From contig NZ_JAHUXH010000033.1 in the NCBI RefSeq assembly GCF_019219825.1, positions 1 through 64,000 of the forward strand: DNA of 64,000 bases, read 5' to 3'. This DNA comes from Streptomyces sp. TRM70350 (GTDB lineage Bacteria > Actinomycetota > Actinomycetes > Streptomycetales > Streptomycetaceae). Each line of letters starts with the position of its first letter. Position 1 is the first letter of the stretch. The notes beneath the pieces were generated by a model. It was not told the DNA's origin. It saw only the letters and a program-made list of their open reading frames with translations, and made no database searches. Positions 7,684 through 15,906 of the stretch are shown here, piece after piece. The translations under genes were made by a program, and so were the position numbers.

Positions 7684-8574
7684 ATGCTCATCATGGACGA
7701 GAGTGCAGTCGACGGCTGGTCACCGGCAGACAACCCCTACGCAATCGCCGTATCGGAGGCTCAGTGGGCACGGCGTGATGTCGCACTGTGCGTCCGGCGC
7801 ATCCATGCTGGCGATGAAGTAGTCAGCGGGTTCGACTCCCGACAGATCGACGCGAGGCACTTGTGTATCGCGCTGCGGCAGTTGCTGACGGCGGAGACCT
7901 TGGAGCAGGCCGCGCTGGCCGATCTCGGCATGGACCCGGAAGTCGGACAGGCGCTGGAACAGGCACGCAAGCGATTCGAACTGTCGCTGCCGGACATCAC
8001 ACAAATCCGAAACGGACTCATCCACTTCGAAAACTGGTCGCGTGGCCTGGGCCACGGTCCGCAGAGCCAGCGGGTCAAGGCTGGTGACGAACCGCGCGAC
8101 GTGGCTCGCGCCTTCTGGGGTTTCGGCTACGACATCACTACCGACACTGTCTCCATGGGGCCCTACCGAATCAACGTCACTGCCGCCGAGGAGGCTGCCG
8201 CCGAACTGGCTCATGCGATCTACATGGCCGCGCGCGCTGTCGACATGAAGAACACCGCCGACCATCGTGATGCCGCCGCCCAGGTCCTCACCGACGCCGA
8301 AGTCCCTTGCGCACCGGCGGGGCCGGTCCAAGTCTCCGCAGCGCTCGACGGACGTGTGTGGCTCTCCCTCGACTCCGCGGCCGTCGCTGAGGAGGCCGAA
8401 CGCCACACCTTGTCTAGGAGGGCACTCTCCGCACTCGCTGGCGCGGGGTTCGGCATCACGTCGCTCGGGCACTTTCAGGCTGACGATCCAGCTCTCCAAC
8501 TCGCTGCTGGGCAGGCGCTCCGCATCGAACCATGCGCCGCACGGCAGGCGCTCGCTACGGCGCCGCAAGGCTGA
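7684..8574 (+). CDS. Hypothetical protein with a HEPN-like R-x4-H motif
   Basis: 296 residues from the ATG at 7684; an ATG at 7693 is an equal alternative. Not recognised as a whole. The first about 120 residues are helical and contain ITQIRNGLIHFENW, in which R109-N-x3-H114 matches the HEPN RNase signature (R followed by a polar residue, then His after a total of four). An acidic-helical region precedes it (QALEQARKRFELSLPD). The C-terminal half (residues about 200-296) looks like a separate mixed alpha/beta domain ending AARQALATAPQG. No membrane segment. It follows the AbiTii pair by 117 nt and precedes a YaaC-family gene. A defence-linked RNase is possible, but the motif alone is weak evidence. 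Confidence 0.55.
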   Translation: MLIMDESAVDGWSPADNPYAIAVSEAQWARRDVALCVRRIHAGDEVVSGFDSRQIDARHLCIALRQLLTAETLEQAALADLGMDPEVGQALEQARKRFELSLPDITQIRNGLIHFENWSRGLGHGPQSQRVKAGDEPRDVARAFWGFGYDITTDTVSMGPYRINVTAAEEAAAELAHAIYMAARAVDMKNTADHRDAAAQVLTDAEVPCAPAGPVQVSAALDGRVWLSLDSAAVAEEAERHTLSRRALSALAGAGFGITSLGHFQADDPALQLAAGQALRIEPCAARQALATAPQG

Positions 8575-8608
8575 AGGGCGACAGTGCTGCTGCGGAGTAC
8601 CTGGCTTG

Positions 8609-9781
8609 ATGGAATCGCAGACCAACTGGTCTCTGCCCATAGCATCAGATCTGCTAGCCCAATTCCGTCTTGCCCTCACATCCGCACCCACAGCCAGGCA
8701 CACTGTCCCGCAGAGAAGAAAGCGGGAGCACATGGACGGGACAACAGCCATACGCCTCGGGCTGCGGCACTGCCGCACAAGCCTGACTGAGAAAACCAAG
8801 CTCCAGGATTCGGCCTCCAGGAGGAAGACCTTCTCCGCCGCACTGCAACAGTTCGAGGAACAGATGAAGGCGGCGGAGGTCGTCTCACCCGCCACTCGCC
8901 CCATCAACCTGTACTACGGCCTCGTCCAGGCCGGGCTGGCAATAACGGCTGCCCATGCAGAAGGAACATGGACCTTCGACAAGCACGGCCTGAAGATCCC
9001 AGACATGAAGCGCGGCGTTCCTGACATCGCCGTCCGGCCCGAGGGCGTGGGGGCCTTCCAGGCGGTGTCCGACGCCACAGGATCCGAGCGCACGACGGAC
9101 GCCATCACTCTCGGGGCCTTGTGGAACTCGCTCCCTGAGCTTGCGGAGATCCCTCTCGAAGGAACGAACGACATCCTTGCGGTCGAGCTCTTGGCGGACA
9201 GCCGCACATCTACCGAAGCCACAGACGTCTGGTCGGCCGACCATATCGCTGAGTCCGCTGAATTCCTTTGCGCGACTGTCTGGGTAAACGAGGAAATGCC
9301 CTCACTGCCAAACCGCAAAGCGTGGCTGCAGGACTTCATCACCAAGTACCCGGGCCTGGAGGGCTCAGAGCCGTGGGGTGGCGAGGAGGAGGCATTCAGA
9401 GAGGCGCGCGCCCGCCGCTTCTCCGTCGAGCTCTGCTGGCCGGCCCCGAAAAAGGGCATGCAGACAGGAGAGATCGCGGAGTTCTTCGACGTCCGGGCCC
9501 CTGTCTACCGCTTCAACGAGGACCGCCACCTGCGGCCGGCGTTCGAACCCAGCAAGGCACCACCGACACCGCTGATGTCCTGGTGGCTGCTCCTCTACAG
9601 CTTCTCCATGCTGGCCCGCTACCAGCCCCGCCAATGGACCAACGCCCTGGACATCGACAAGTCCCCCGACGCCGCAGCCCTGGAGTACGCCCTGGACACC
9701 GCGCTCGAAGTGATTCCCCACCTGGTACTGGAGGGCCTGCGTCAGACGCCGATCCTGCTCTCCAAGCCGCTCGCCTTGTAG
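8609..9781 (+). CDS. YaaC-family protein
   Basis: 390 residues from the ATG at 8609, chosen because the extra N-terminus (NWSLPIASDLLAQF) resembles the start of YaaC proteins; an ATG at 8732 would give 349 residues. Family-typical segments are FSAALQQFEEQMKAAEVVSPATRPINLYYGLVQAG (residues about 75-110, quoted as region) and the C-terminal block PLMSWWLLLYSFSMLARYQP followed by W-x4-LDIDKS and LEYALDTALEVIPHLVLEGL. YaaC is conserved in Firmicutes and actinobacteria but has no established function. Its place after AbiTii-type genes is unusual; YaaC-like proteins recur in accessory islands. It ends about 270 nt before the convergent permease operon. Confidence 0.72.
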   Translation: MESQTNWSLPIASDLLAQFRLALTSAPTARHTVPQRRKREHMDGTTAIRLGLRHCRTSLTEKTKLQDSASRRKTFSAALQQFEEQMKAAEVVSPATRPINLYYGLVQAGLAITAAHAEGTWTFDKHGLKIPDMKRGVPDIAVRPEGVGAFQAVSDATGSERTTDAITLGALWNSLPELAEIPLEGTNDILAVELLADSRTSTEATDVWSADHIAESAEFLCATVWVNEEMPSLPNRKAWLQDFITKYPGLEGSEPWGGEEEAFREARARRFSVELCWPAPKKGMQTGEIAEFFDVRAPVYRFNEDRHLRPAFEPSKAPPTPLMSWWLLLYSFSMLARYQPRQWTNALDIDKSPDAAALEYALDTALEVIPHLVLEGLRQTPILLSKPLAL

Positions 9782-9810
9782 GCGGCCAGGGCACATCCAG
9801 GGCACATGAG

Positions 9811-9900
9811 CCTGGGAAACGGCGTTGACCCGTGAGAACTACCGAGAGGAGTTTTCCCAGGTCAACGCTCATTCCCTTGCGAAGCCCCAGGTCAGCGCCC
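9811..9900. repeat. Interleaved inverted and direct repeats downstream of yaaC-like gene
   Basis: CCTGGGAAAC (9811-9820) and GCGTTGACC (9822-9830) recur as reverse complements at 9851-9861 and 9860-9868, in the order A-B-A'-B' rather than nested. A further CCCAGGTCAGCGCC copy lies at 9886-9899. The arrangement would favour a pseudoknot-like fold, or two oppositely oriented units of one interspersed repeat. Confidence 0.6.
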
Positions 9901-10010
9901 TCCCGCCCCCAATCGCTGCACGAGTGGCAGGACTTCTCGAAGCGGCTTCACGAGGCGGGGCATCAGCCGTATTGCTTGGTGTGGCCCTGAGCTGAGGGCC
10001 CGTGGTGTGT

Positions 10011-10038
10011 GGGCGGGGCTTTCGAGCCCCGCCTTCTT
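10011..10038. terminator. Bidirectional terminator between yaaC-like gene and permease operon
   Basis: GGCGGGGCT-TTCG-AGCCCCGCC is a perfect 9-bp stem with a tetraloop, followed by TTCTTCC, placed between convergent genes ending at 9781 and 10050. The remainder of 9782-10049 has only the repeat described above. Confidence 0.75.
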
Positions 10039-10049
10039 CCTGTAGGCCG

Positions 10050-10865
10050 TCATGGCGGCGTGAGCGGCAGGGCGTCCGTATAGCCGTTCGTCGGCTTGGG
10101 GATCTTCCTGACGGTGTGGGCGTCGAGTGCCGCCGAGGCCGACTTCGTGCCCAGGGTGCCGGACGCGTGCCAGGTGCCGGTCAGGGTCACCCAGGTGTCG
10201 GCGGGCGGCGCCTGGACGCCGTGGATACGGACCTTCACCGACTGGGCGTCCGCCGCACAGCAGCTCAGGATGAGCCGCGTCAGATACCAGCCACCGTCCC
10301 CGGCCGGGGTGACGAAACCCGTCAGCTGGACCGTGCGGCCCTTGATTGCCTGCTCGCGGTCCTGCTGGACGCGTTGCGTGAAGTCGGTGAGGGTCATCGG
10401 CAGCGGCGAGGTCGCGGGCAGCGGGTCGAAGTGGTCCTCCTCCGCGATGGCCTTGGGCGCCTCGCGGGAGGCGGTGAAGGCGCCGAGGGCCGGTGGGGCG
10501 TAGAAGAGCAGGCTGAGGGCGGGGAGGAGCAGCAGCCAGGCGACCTTGGGAGTGCCGGAGTGGTCATGGGCACCCTTATCGCGGGCGCCCTCATCGTGGG
10601 CGCCCTCATCGTGGGCGCCCTCATCGTGGGCGCCCTCATCGCGGGCGCCCTCATCGTGGGCGCCCTCATCGTGGGCCCCCACGTCCTCCTTTCGTCCCCA
10701 CCAGGCCTCCGCGGCCGCCAGGGCCAGCAGCAGCACGCCGGATCCGATCAGCAGCGGGCGCATGCCCTCCTTGACGTAGCGCAGGTAGAGGTCGCTGAAG
10801 AGGGAGGCGTGCAGGACGCCCAGGCCGCTGAGGGCGAGCAGGGTGATCTGGAGGAGGCGCTTCAC
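10050..10865 (-). CDS. TIGR03943/DUF1980 permease-partner protein with His-Asp-Glu repeats
   Basis: 271 residues from the GTG at 10865, overlapping the permease stop (GTGA). N-terminal membrane helices (LLQITLLALSGLGVLHASLF and LLIGSGVLLLALAAAEAWW), then about eight tandem GAHDE-type pentads (some GARDE), another membrane helix (VAWLLLLPALSLLFYAP), and a C-terminal domain (MTLTDFTQRVQQD, TVQLTGFVTP, LTRLILSCCAADAQ with a Cys pair, and TWVTLTGTW). This family always sits beside a DUF318 permease (YcgQ/YcgR pair in Bacillus). The His/Asp/Glu repeat is likely a metal-binding loop; its 15-bp units at 10565-10684 are nearly identical in DNA, so length variation between strains is expected. Confidence 0.85.
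   Translation of the reverse strand: MKRLLQITLLALSGLGVLHASLFSDLYLRYVKEGMRPLLIGSGVLLLALAAAEAWWGRKEDVGAHDEGAHDEGARDEGAHDEGAHDEGAHDEGARDKGAHDHSGTPKVAWLLLLPALSLLFYAPPALGAFTASREAPKAIAEEDHFDPLPATSPLPMTLTDFTQRVQQDREQAIKGRTVQLTGFVTPAGDGGWYLTRLILSCCAADAQSVKVRIHGVQAPPADTWVTLTGTWHASGTLGTKSASAALDAHTVRKIPKPTNGYTDALPLTPP
10565..10684. repeat. 15-bp tandem coding repeat (GA-H/R-DE)
   Basis: About eight nearly identical copies of CATCGTGGGCGCCCT on the plus strand, encoding GA(H/R)DE on the minus strand. The copies differ mainly by GTG versus GCG, changing His to Arg. Confidence 0.9.
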
Positions 10866-11980
10866 AGGAGTACCGCTCCGATCAGTGCGCTGGACACGAT
10901 CGCCACGACCGTCGTGGCGGCGGAGAAGCGGATCGCGAAGGCCCGGCCGAACGTGCCCGCCTGCAGCGCGATCAGCTTCACGTCGACCATCGGCCCGACC
11001 ACCATGAAGGTCAGCCGGGCGACCGGCGAGAAACCGGTGAGCGAGGCCGCGACGAACGCGTCGGCCTCCGAGCACACCGCCAGCAGGATGGCGAGCGCGG
11101 CCAGGAAGAGCACGGACAGCCACGGTGAGCCGGAGAACGTCTCCAGTACGGAGGGCGGGACCGCCACGTTGAAGGTGGCCGCCGCCATGGCGCCGACGAC
11201 GAGGAAGCCGCCCGCGTGCAGGAAGTCGTGCTGGAAACCGCGCCGGAACTCGCTCCAGCGGCTGTGGCCCGGGTGGTGACCGGTGTGCCGGACAGCGGGG
11301 CGCAGCCATTCCGTCCGGCCCAGTGCCAGCCACAGCCAGCCCATCGCCACCGCCGTGACGAGCGAGGCGAGCAGGCGGGCCAGCACCATCTCCGGGCTGC
11401 CGGGGAACGCGACCGCCGTGGCGGTCAGGACGATCGGGTTGACGGCGGGCGCCGACAGCAGGAACGCGAAGGCGGCGGCCGGGGTGACGCCCCGTCCGAT
11501 CAGGCTGTTCGCGACCGGCACCGAGGCGCACTCGCAGCCGGGCAGGACGACCCCCGCGGCCCCGGCGACCGGGACGGCGAGCGCGGGCCGTTTCGGCAGC
11601 AGCCGGTTGAACACCCGCGCCGGTACGAACGCGTTGATCGCGCCCGACAGGGCGGTACCGAGCAGCAGGAACGGCAGCGCCTGCACGGTGACGGCGAGGC
11701 ACACCGTCCGCCACGCCTGCACGGCCGGTTCGTCCGCCCACCGGCCGACGGCGAAGAGCAGCACGCCGGGGAGGACGGCGGCCGCCAACAGGAGGAGCGG
11801 CCAGGAACGCGGCCAGGTGCCGACGGACGCGGCGGCGGCACCGTCCCGCGCCACGCCGTCCCTTTCCGCTCCCGCTCCTTGCGGATCCGCTCCCGTTCCC
11901 GGATCCGCTCCCGCTCCCGGATCCGCTCCCGCTCTCGCTTCCACTGCCTCTTGCGTGGCGAGTTGTTCCGTCTTCCGCAT
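10862..11980 (-). CDS. DUF318-type permease (YcgR/ArsP-like)
   Basis: 372 residues from the ATG at 11980. A low-complexity cytosolic N-terminus of repeated GADP-type units (encoded by GGATCC-containing repeats at 11880-11935) is followed by eight or so membrane helices. Family hallmarks are PGCECASVPVANSLIGRG with the Cys-Glu-Cys motif, APAVNPIVL, a second half beginning FLHAGGFLVVGAMAAA, and CSEADAFVAASL near the end. The family is thought to move metals, metalloids or small organic ligands; substrate not known. The TIGR03943 partner is translationally coupled. No Zur- or Fur-like AT-rich palindrome is visible upstream. Confidence 0.85.
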   Translation of the reverse strand: MRKTEQLATQEAVEARAGADPGAGADPGTGADPQGAGAERDGVARDGAAAASVGTWPRSWPLLLLAAAVLPGVLLFAVGRWADEPAVQAWRTVCLAVTVQALPFLLLGTALSGAINAFVPARVFNRLLPKRPALAVPVAGAAGVVLPGCECASVPVANSLIGRGVTPAAAFAFLLSAPAVNPIVLTATAVAFPGSPEMVLARLLASLVTAVAMGWLWLALGRTEWLRPAVRHTGHHPGHSRWSEFRRGFQHDFLHAGGFLVVGAMAAATFNVAVPPSVLETFSGSPWLSVLFLAALAILLAVCSEADAFVAASLTGFSPVARLTFMVVGPMVDVKLIALQAGTFGRAFAIRFSAATTVVAIVSSALIGAVLL

Positions 11981-12069
11981 GCATGCTCCGCGCGTCGGCT
12001 GATCGGAGCGACGATAGCGGGCGCTGCGCGACTCCCGACGCCCAGCGCCCGCCGCGGGCCTCAGGGCGG

Positions 12070-12276
12070 CGGGTTTCGAAAGTCCCGTCCGGCCCGCGAC
12101 GCGTGGCAGGGCGCCTCGCTGCGTTGTCGGGATCGCCCGCGTACGCCCACGTACGCGGGCGATCCTCCGCCTCGCGATGCTCGCCCACTGCCTGAACGGC
12201 GTGGGAGGTACCCCCAGCACCGGACGCCGCGGGCCCCGCCCCCCCCCCGGGCGGACGGCGCTCCTTTCGAAACACG
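12070..12276. repeat. Complex palindromic intergenic element
   Basis: A 200-bp structure between the permease start and the end of the secreted protein gene. Outer arms: GTTTCGAAAG (near 12072) with following CCGTCCGGCCCG, mirrored near 12255-12275 by CGGGCGGACGG and CTTTCGAAAC. The core is a perfect 16-bp stem, GGATCGCCCGCGTACG (12130-12145), loop CCCA, and its complement at 12150-12165. A run of about ten C residues lies near 12238-12249. The layout resembles an interspersed palindromic (REP/MITE-like) element; the core hairpin can also terminate transcription of the upstream minus-strand gene. Confidence 0.7.
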
Positions 12277-12299
12277 CCCCAGGGCCTGCCGGGCGTCGC

Positions 12300-14852
12300 T
12301 CAGGCGCCCGACTGCCCCTGCTGGATACGGGCCTCGCCGCCCTCGGTGCGGAACACGTACGCCCACGCCGAGCCCGCGTCCGTGGTGTACGTGAAGGCCG
12401 CCGGGTCGGTGGCCGACCGTTCGGTGCCGGTCTGCTGCCAGGCGCCCCACGTGCCGAAGGCGCCCTGCCGGGTTTCGCGGGTGTTGTGGATCGTCCCGTC
12501 CGCTGCCCGCGCGACGACCTCGGTGAAGCCGGAGACGGGGTTGATGACGGCGGACGGTGCGCCGGCCGCGGTGAGGTCGCCGGCCTGGGTCCAGGTGGCG
12601 GGGAAGGCCGCCCCTTCGCCCGCCTGGACGAGGTTGACGACCTTGCCGTCGGTGGTGCGGGCGAAGACACCGAGCCGGTACCCGGGGTAGACCACCACCG
12701 AGGGAACGTGGGTGGTCTTCTGGTCGCCGAGATCGGTCCAGGAGCCGACCGCGCCGTCCTTGAAGGTGGCGGTGCGCAGCTGCCCGGTGGTGTCGGTGCC
12801 GAAGAGCTGGATGCCGTCGCGGACGGTCACGGCCGTCAGCGGTCCGGCGAAGCCCTCGCCGTCGAGCCTGATCCAGCCCATGAAGTCCACGTTGGGCCGC
12901 TGCTGGGCGCGGTACCAGGGCGTGCCGTCGGCGTCGACGGCGAACTGCACCAGCACGTCGTCGGGCCGCTTGGCGGTGACCGGGGGCTCCTTCATCGCAC
13001 CGGCCAGGTTGACCCAGTTGCCCCAGGACGAGCCGCCCGCGCTGTGCCGGCGCCACCAGGTCTCGCTGTTGACGTTCTGCGCGGTCAGCGCCACCGCCCC
13101 GTCGGGCTGCTCGGCGAGCTGCGTCCGGCCGGAGAACGTCTCGGTGTCCGGGCCGGTCGTCCACTGGACGGAGCCGAAGTCGGCCGGGTCGGTCTGCCGT
13201 CCGTGGACGATGCGGCCCGCGTTGTCGGTGTAGGCGTACTCGATCTCACCGGTGGACGTCTGCAGCACACTGGCGGGGCCGGTGCGGTCGGCGTCGACGG
13301 CGGGGGACTCGGGCGTGTGGTCGGCCCGCAGGCCGCAGGAGTCCGGGGCGCCGCTCACGCTGGTGTAGCCGGCCCAGTGGGCGCCCGAACCGATGAGGAG
13401 GTTGTAGACGCCGCCGAAGTCCCCGGACGGCTCGTGGTAGCGGTAGTGGCGCACATCGCCGTTGGCCTTGACCCGCATGATCACGTCGCCGCCGAAGGAC
13501 GTGATGTTCTTGGAGTCCCGCCAGTCGGCCCAGCTGACCGTGACGTGGCGCTGGAGCCAGCGCTCGCTCTCGAAGTCGTAGCGCGAGCGCAGCAGATGGC
13601 CGGTCGCCGAGTCGATCCCGTACAGCACGCCGTCGTCGGTGGCGACGATGTGGCTGTAGCGGCCCCAGCCCGAGTCGATCTTCTTGTTGCCGGCCGGGTT
13701 CCAGCTGTTCGTGGCACTGGTGTACTGGACCCACCGCAGGTCACCGCCGCCGTCGACGTGCCAGATGTGGCCGCCGCGGTCGATGCTGATCTTGTTGCGG
13801 TTCTCGGGCAGTCGGTACGTCGTGAACCCGGTGCTGATCTTCCGGTGGTGGATGTCCCACGCGCCGGTGGAGGCGACGCGGTGGCTGAAGTGGAGCCCGT
13901 CGGCCTTGATGCCGTAGAAGCTGGCGTGGGGTCCGGCCAGGACGCGGGGGTACTGGTCCCAGCCGGAGTCGATGGTGGAGGCCTCGGGGACGGTGGCCGT
14001 GCCGTTGGCCGGGTCGCCCACGTTACGGCGCAGAAGGCTGCCGGCGGTGGTGACGGAGTAGAGGGCGCCGGTGGAGGCGCAGGCCGGACCGACGTTGGCG
14101 TTGATCCAGGTGCGCACCTTGTCGATGCGGACGCCGATCGCGCCGGTGCGGGTCTCGGACTCGTCGGTGCCGAAGCAACCGCCCTGCCAGGAGCGGCTGT
14201 TGACGCCGACGAGCTGCACGGTTCCACCGGCCTCACGGAAGGCGGGGCCGCCGGTGTCGCCCTTGCAGACGGCGGCCCCGTCCTTGCCGGTGATGCCGAC
14301 CTCGGTGGCGCTCACCGAGTCCACGGTGAAGGTGCCGGTGTGCAGGCGCAGCGGGGCCCATTCGTCCTTGGTGCGACCGTATCCGGCGACCCGCAGCTCC
14401 TCCCCGGCTGCGGGGGCGGTAGCGCTCAGGGCGACGGGCGTGATGCCGGTGACCGGGCCGGCGAGCTTCGCCAGTACGAGGTCCTGGTCCGGGTGGGGGA
14501 GAAGCTGGACGACGTTGCGCACCTGCCCGGTCGTGGTGGTCAGGTCGGTGCGGCCGATGGTGGCGGTCGTCGGCAGCGCGGGCGCGCCCGCGGGCACGTC
14601 CAGGCCGGCGGCGGGGTTGTCTACGAAGCAGCTGGCGGCGGTGAGCAGCCACTGCGCGTACACCAGCGTGCCGGAGCAGGCGCGTTGGCCGTCGCCGATG
14701 TCCAGGCGGGCGGTGAAGGCGTGGGCGTTGTCGGACGCGGGCGCGCCGGTCACGGCCTGGGCCGGGGCGGCGGACACCATCATCGGGGCCGCTGTGAGAG
14801 CCGCGCTGAACGCGGCCAGCGCGGTGAGGCGGGTGCTGCGGGGTCTGGGCAT
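12300..14852 (-). CDS. Secreted S1-protease-like protein with beta-propeller lectin region; catalytic residues lost
   Basis: 850 residues from the ATG at 14852, which has AGGA seven nt upstream (an ATG six nt further up has none). Signal peptide with cleavage after SAAPAQA (about residue 33). Residues 40-260 are a chymotrypsin-fold domain: CSGTLVYAQWLLTAASCF, HPDQDLVLAKL, VCKGDTGGPAF. The catalytic His is Ser74 and the catalytic Ser is Thr200; only Asp124 remains, so proteolysis is unlikely. Residues about 270-850 are repeated four-strand units with tachylectin-like motifs (IDSGWDQYPRVLAG, SHIVATDDGVLYGI, FGSVQWTTGP, GSWTDLGDQ), probably a carbohydrate-binding propeller. It probably acts extracellularly as a binding protein. 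The next gene upstream is also secreted. Confidence 0.82.
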   Translation of the reverse strand: MPRPRSTRLTALAAFSAALTAAPMMVSAAPAQAVTGAPASDNAHAFTARLDIGDGQRACSGTLVYAQWLLTAASCFVDNPAAGLDVPAGAPALPTTATIGRTDLTTTTGQVRNVVQLLPHPDQDLVLAKLAGPVTGITPVALSATAPAAGEELRVAGYGRTKDEWAPLRLHTGTFTVDSVSATEVGITGKDGAAVCKGDTGGPAFREAGGTVQLVGVNSRSWQGGCFGTDESETRTGAIGVRIDKVRTWINANVGPACASTGALYSVTTAGSLLRRNVGDPANGTATVPEASTIDSGWDQYPRVLAGPHASFYGIKADGLHFSHRVASTGAWDIHHRKISTGFTTYRLPENRNKISIDRGGHIWHVDGGGDLRWVQYTSATNSWNPAGNKKIDSGWGRYSHIVATDDGVLYGIDSATGHLLRSRYDFESERWLQRHVTVSWADWRDSKNITSFGGDVIMRVKANGDVRHYRYHEPSGDFGGVYNLLIGSGAHWAGYTSVSGAPDSCGLRADHTPESPAVDADRTGPASVLQTSTGEIEYAYTDNAGRIVHGRQTDPADFGSVQWTTGPDTETFSGRTQLAEQPDGAVALTAQNVNSETWWRRHSAGGSSWGNWVNLAGAMKEPPVTAKRPDDVLVQFAVDADGTPWYRAQQRPNVDFMGWIRLDGEGFAGPLTAVTVRDGIQLFGTDTTGQLRTATFKDGAVGSWTDLGDQKTTHVPSVVVYPGYRLGVFARTTDGKVVNLVQAGEGAAFPATWTQAGDLTAAGAPSAVINPVSGFTEVVARAADGTIHNTRETRQGAFGTWGAWQQTGTERSATDPAAFTYTTDAGSAWAYVFRTEGGEARIQQGQSGA

Positions 14853-14935
14853 GTCCATTTCCTTGAGGGGGGTACGGACGGACCTGGCGGCTCGCAATAC
14901 AGAACGCCGGTCCGTGAAGAGGCCTGGTCGAAGGG

Positions 14936-15430
14936 CTACTTGGAGGTGACGATCTCCACGAGCATGTGCTGGCGCCCGTCCGGATCCAGGCCCTCCCCGA
15001 CCGGCGTCCAGATGTTCTCGTCGACCTGGAAGGTCTTCTCCTCGCTGCCGACGGTCATGTTGACCTCGGTCTGGTAGTCATTTCCCTTGATCGCGTAGAC
15101 GGCGGGCAGCTCCAGACTCAGATAGCCCTGGTTTCCGGTGACCCGGAAACAGAACTTTTGCCGGCCCCGCGCCGACACCTCCAGCAGTCCGTCCGGACCG
15201 CAGTCGGCGAGGACGATGTGCCCGTCGCCGCGCTTGAGGATGATTCCGCGTTCCTGCTGGATTTTGTCGGCCTGCGGATACGCGAAATCCTCCACCGCGA
15301 ATCCCGGGGCTTCGCCGGCCACCGTGCGCACGGCGGCGGTGTCCGTATCACCGGGTGCACCAGCCGTGTGAGCCAGCACCGCGAGGCCGACGGCGGCACT
15401 GGCGGCCACCACCCGAGAAAGCAATCTCAT
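14936..15430 (-). CDS. Small secreted protein of unknown function
   Basis: 164 residues from the ATG at 15430. Clear signal peptide (MRLLSRVVAASAAVGLAVLA, cleavage near HTAGA). The mature part has two or three Cys (LADCGPDG, KFCFRV), compatible with one disulfide, and strand-rich segments (GFAVEDFAYPQADKI, GHIVLADC, YLSLELPAVYAIKG). This resembles the small extracellular Streptomyces proteins often seen beside secreted hydrolases; no family recognised. It lies 83 nt upstream of the protease-like lectin on the same strand and is probably co-transcribed. Confidence 0.7.
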   Translation of the reverse strand: MRLLSRVVAASAAVGLAVLAHTAGAPGDTDTAAVRTVAGEAPGFAVEDFAYPQADKIQQERGIILKRGDGHIVLADCGPDGLLEVSARGRQKFCFRVTGNQGYLSLELPAVYAIKGNDYQTEVNMTVGSEEKTFQVDENIWTPVGEGLDPDGRQHMLVEIVTSK

Positions 15431-15906
15431 CAGTGTCCCTTGCCTTGAGTTCGTGAAATGCGCAACGCACGCGGGCAAACAGACGACCCAACAGACGGAA
15501 CCACCAACTCGTCGCGCATCGGATCGAGTTGATGATCAGTGAGTCGGGCCGAATCCGCATCCTGACACCCGCGCACTTCCGCACACAACAGTGACTCGGG
15601 ACACACGTTTTTGAGGCAGTTCGCCGTTAGACCCACAAGGTGAACGCGCGATTAAACCGGAACACCCCGTTCAGCCACCTGGAAGTCGACCGGAGTTGAC
15701 CACCCGTCGATGGTGAAAGTCGTAAGGCTATAGTAAAGATCAAGTCGGTCGCACGGACGTGACGTGTCGGTGCGGGCGTCGGGCACGCCCGACGGGACCT
15801 ACGGGGGAAAACGTGCGCCGATACCAGAAATGCCCCATACGCGCCGTGCTCCGGGCTCCTTCGCCGCGTGCCCCGCTGAATGACAATCAATTAGGGGAGC
15901 AACGCG
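15431..15906. other. Divergent intergenic region upstream of the toxin gene
   Basis: 476 nt without a supported gene, less GC-rich than its surroundings. It separates the divergent secreted-protein and toxin genes. TTGACC at 15696-15701 and TATAGT at 15729-15734 are spaced 27 nt, too far for a standard promoter, so I do not call one. CAATTAGGGGAGCAACGCG just before 15907 supplies the toxin gene's GGGGAG ribosome-binding site. Confidence 0.45.

Noticed and set aside
10565..10684. Tandem repeat considered as a CRISPR array
   Set aside because: Units are 15 bp with no spacers and are translated in frame as a pentapeptide repeat.
11981..12069. Zur or Fur box upstream of the permease operon
   Set aside because: No AT-rich TGA-N-TCA palindrome is present; the region is GC-rich throughout.
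12177..15077. 966-codon open frame on the plus strand antisense to the secreted lectin gene
   Set aside because: Composition is Gly/Val/Arg/Ala-rich with no domain or signal, and the opposite strand encodes a coherent secreted protein; it is a GC-rich shadow frame.
15696..15734. Sigma-70-like promoter TTGACC/TATAGT ahead of the toxin gene
   Set aside because: The 27-nt spacing is too long, and a better pair was not found.
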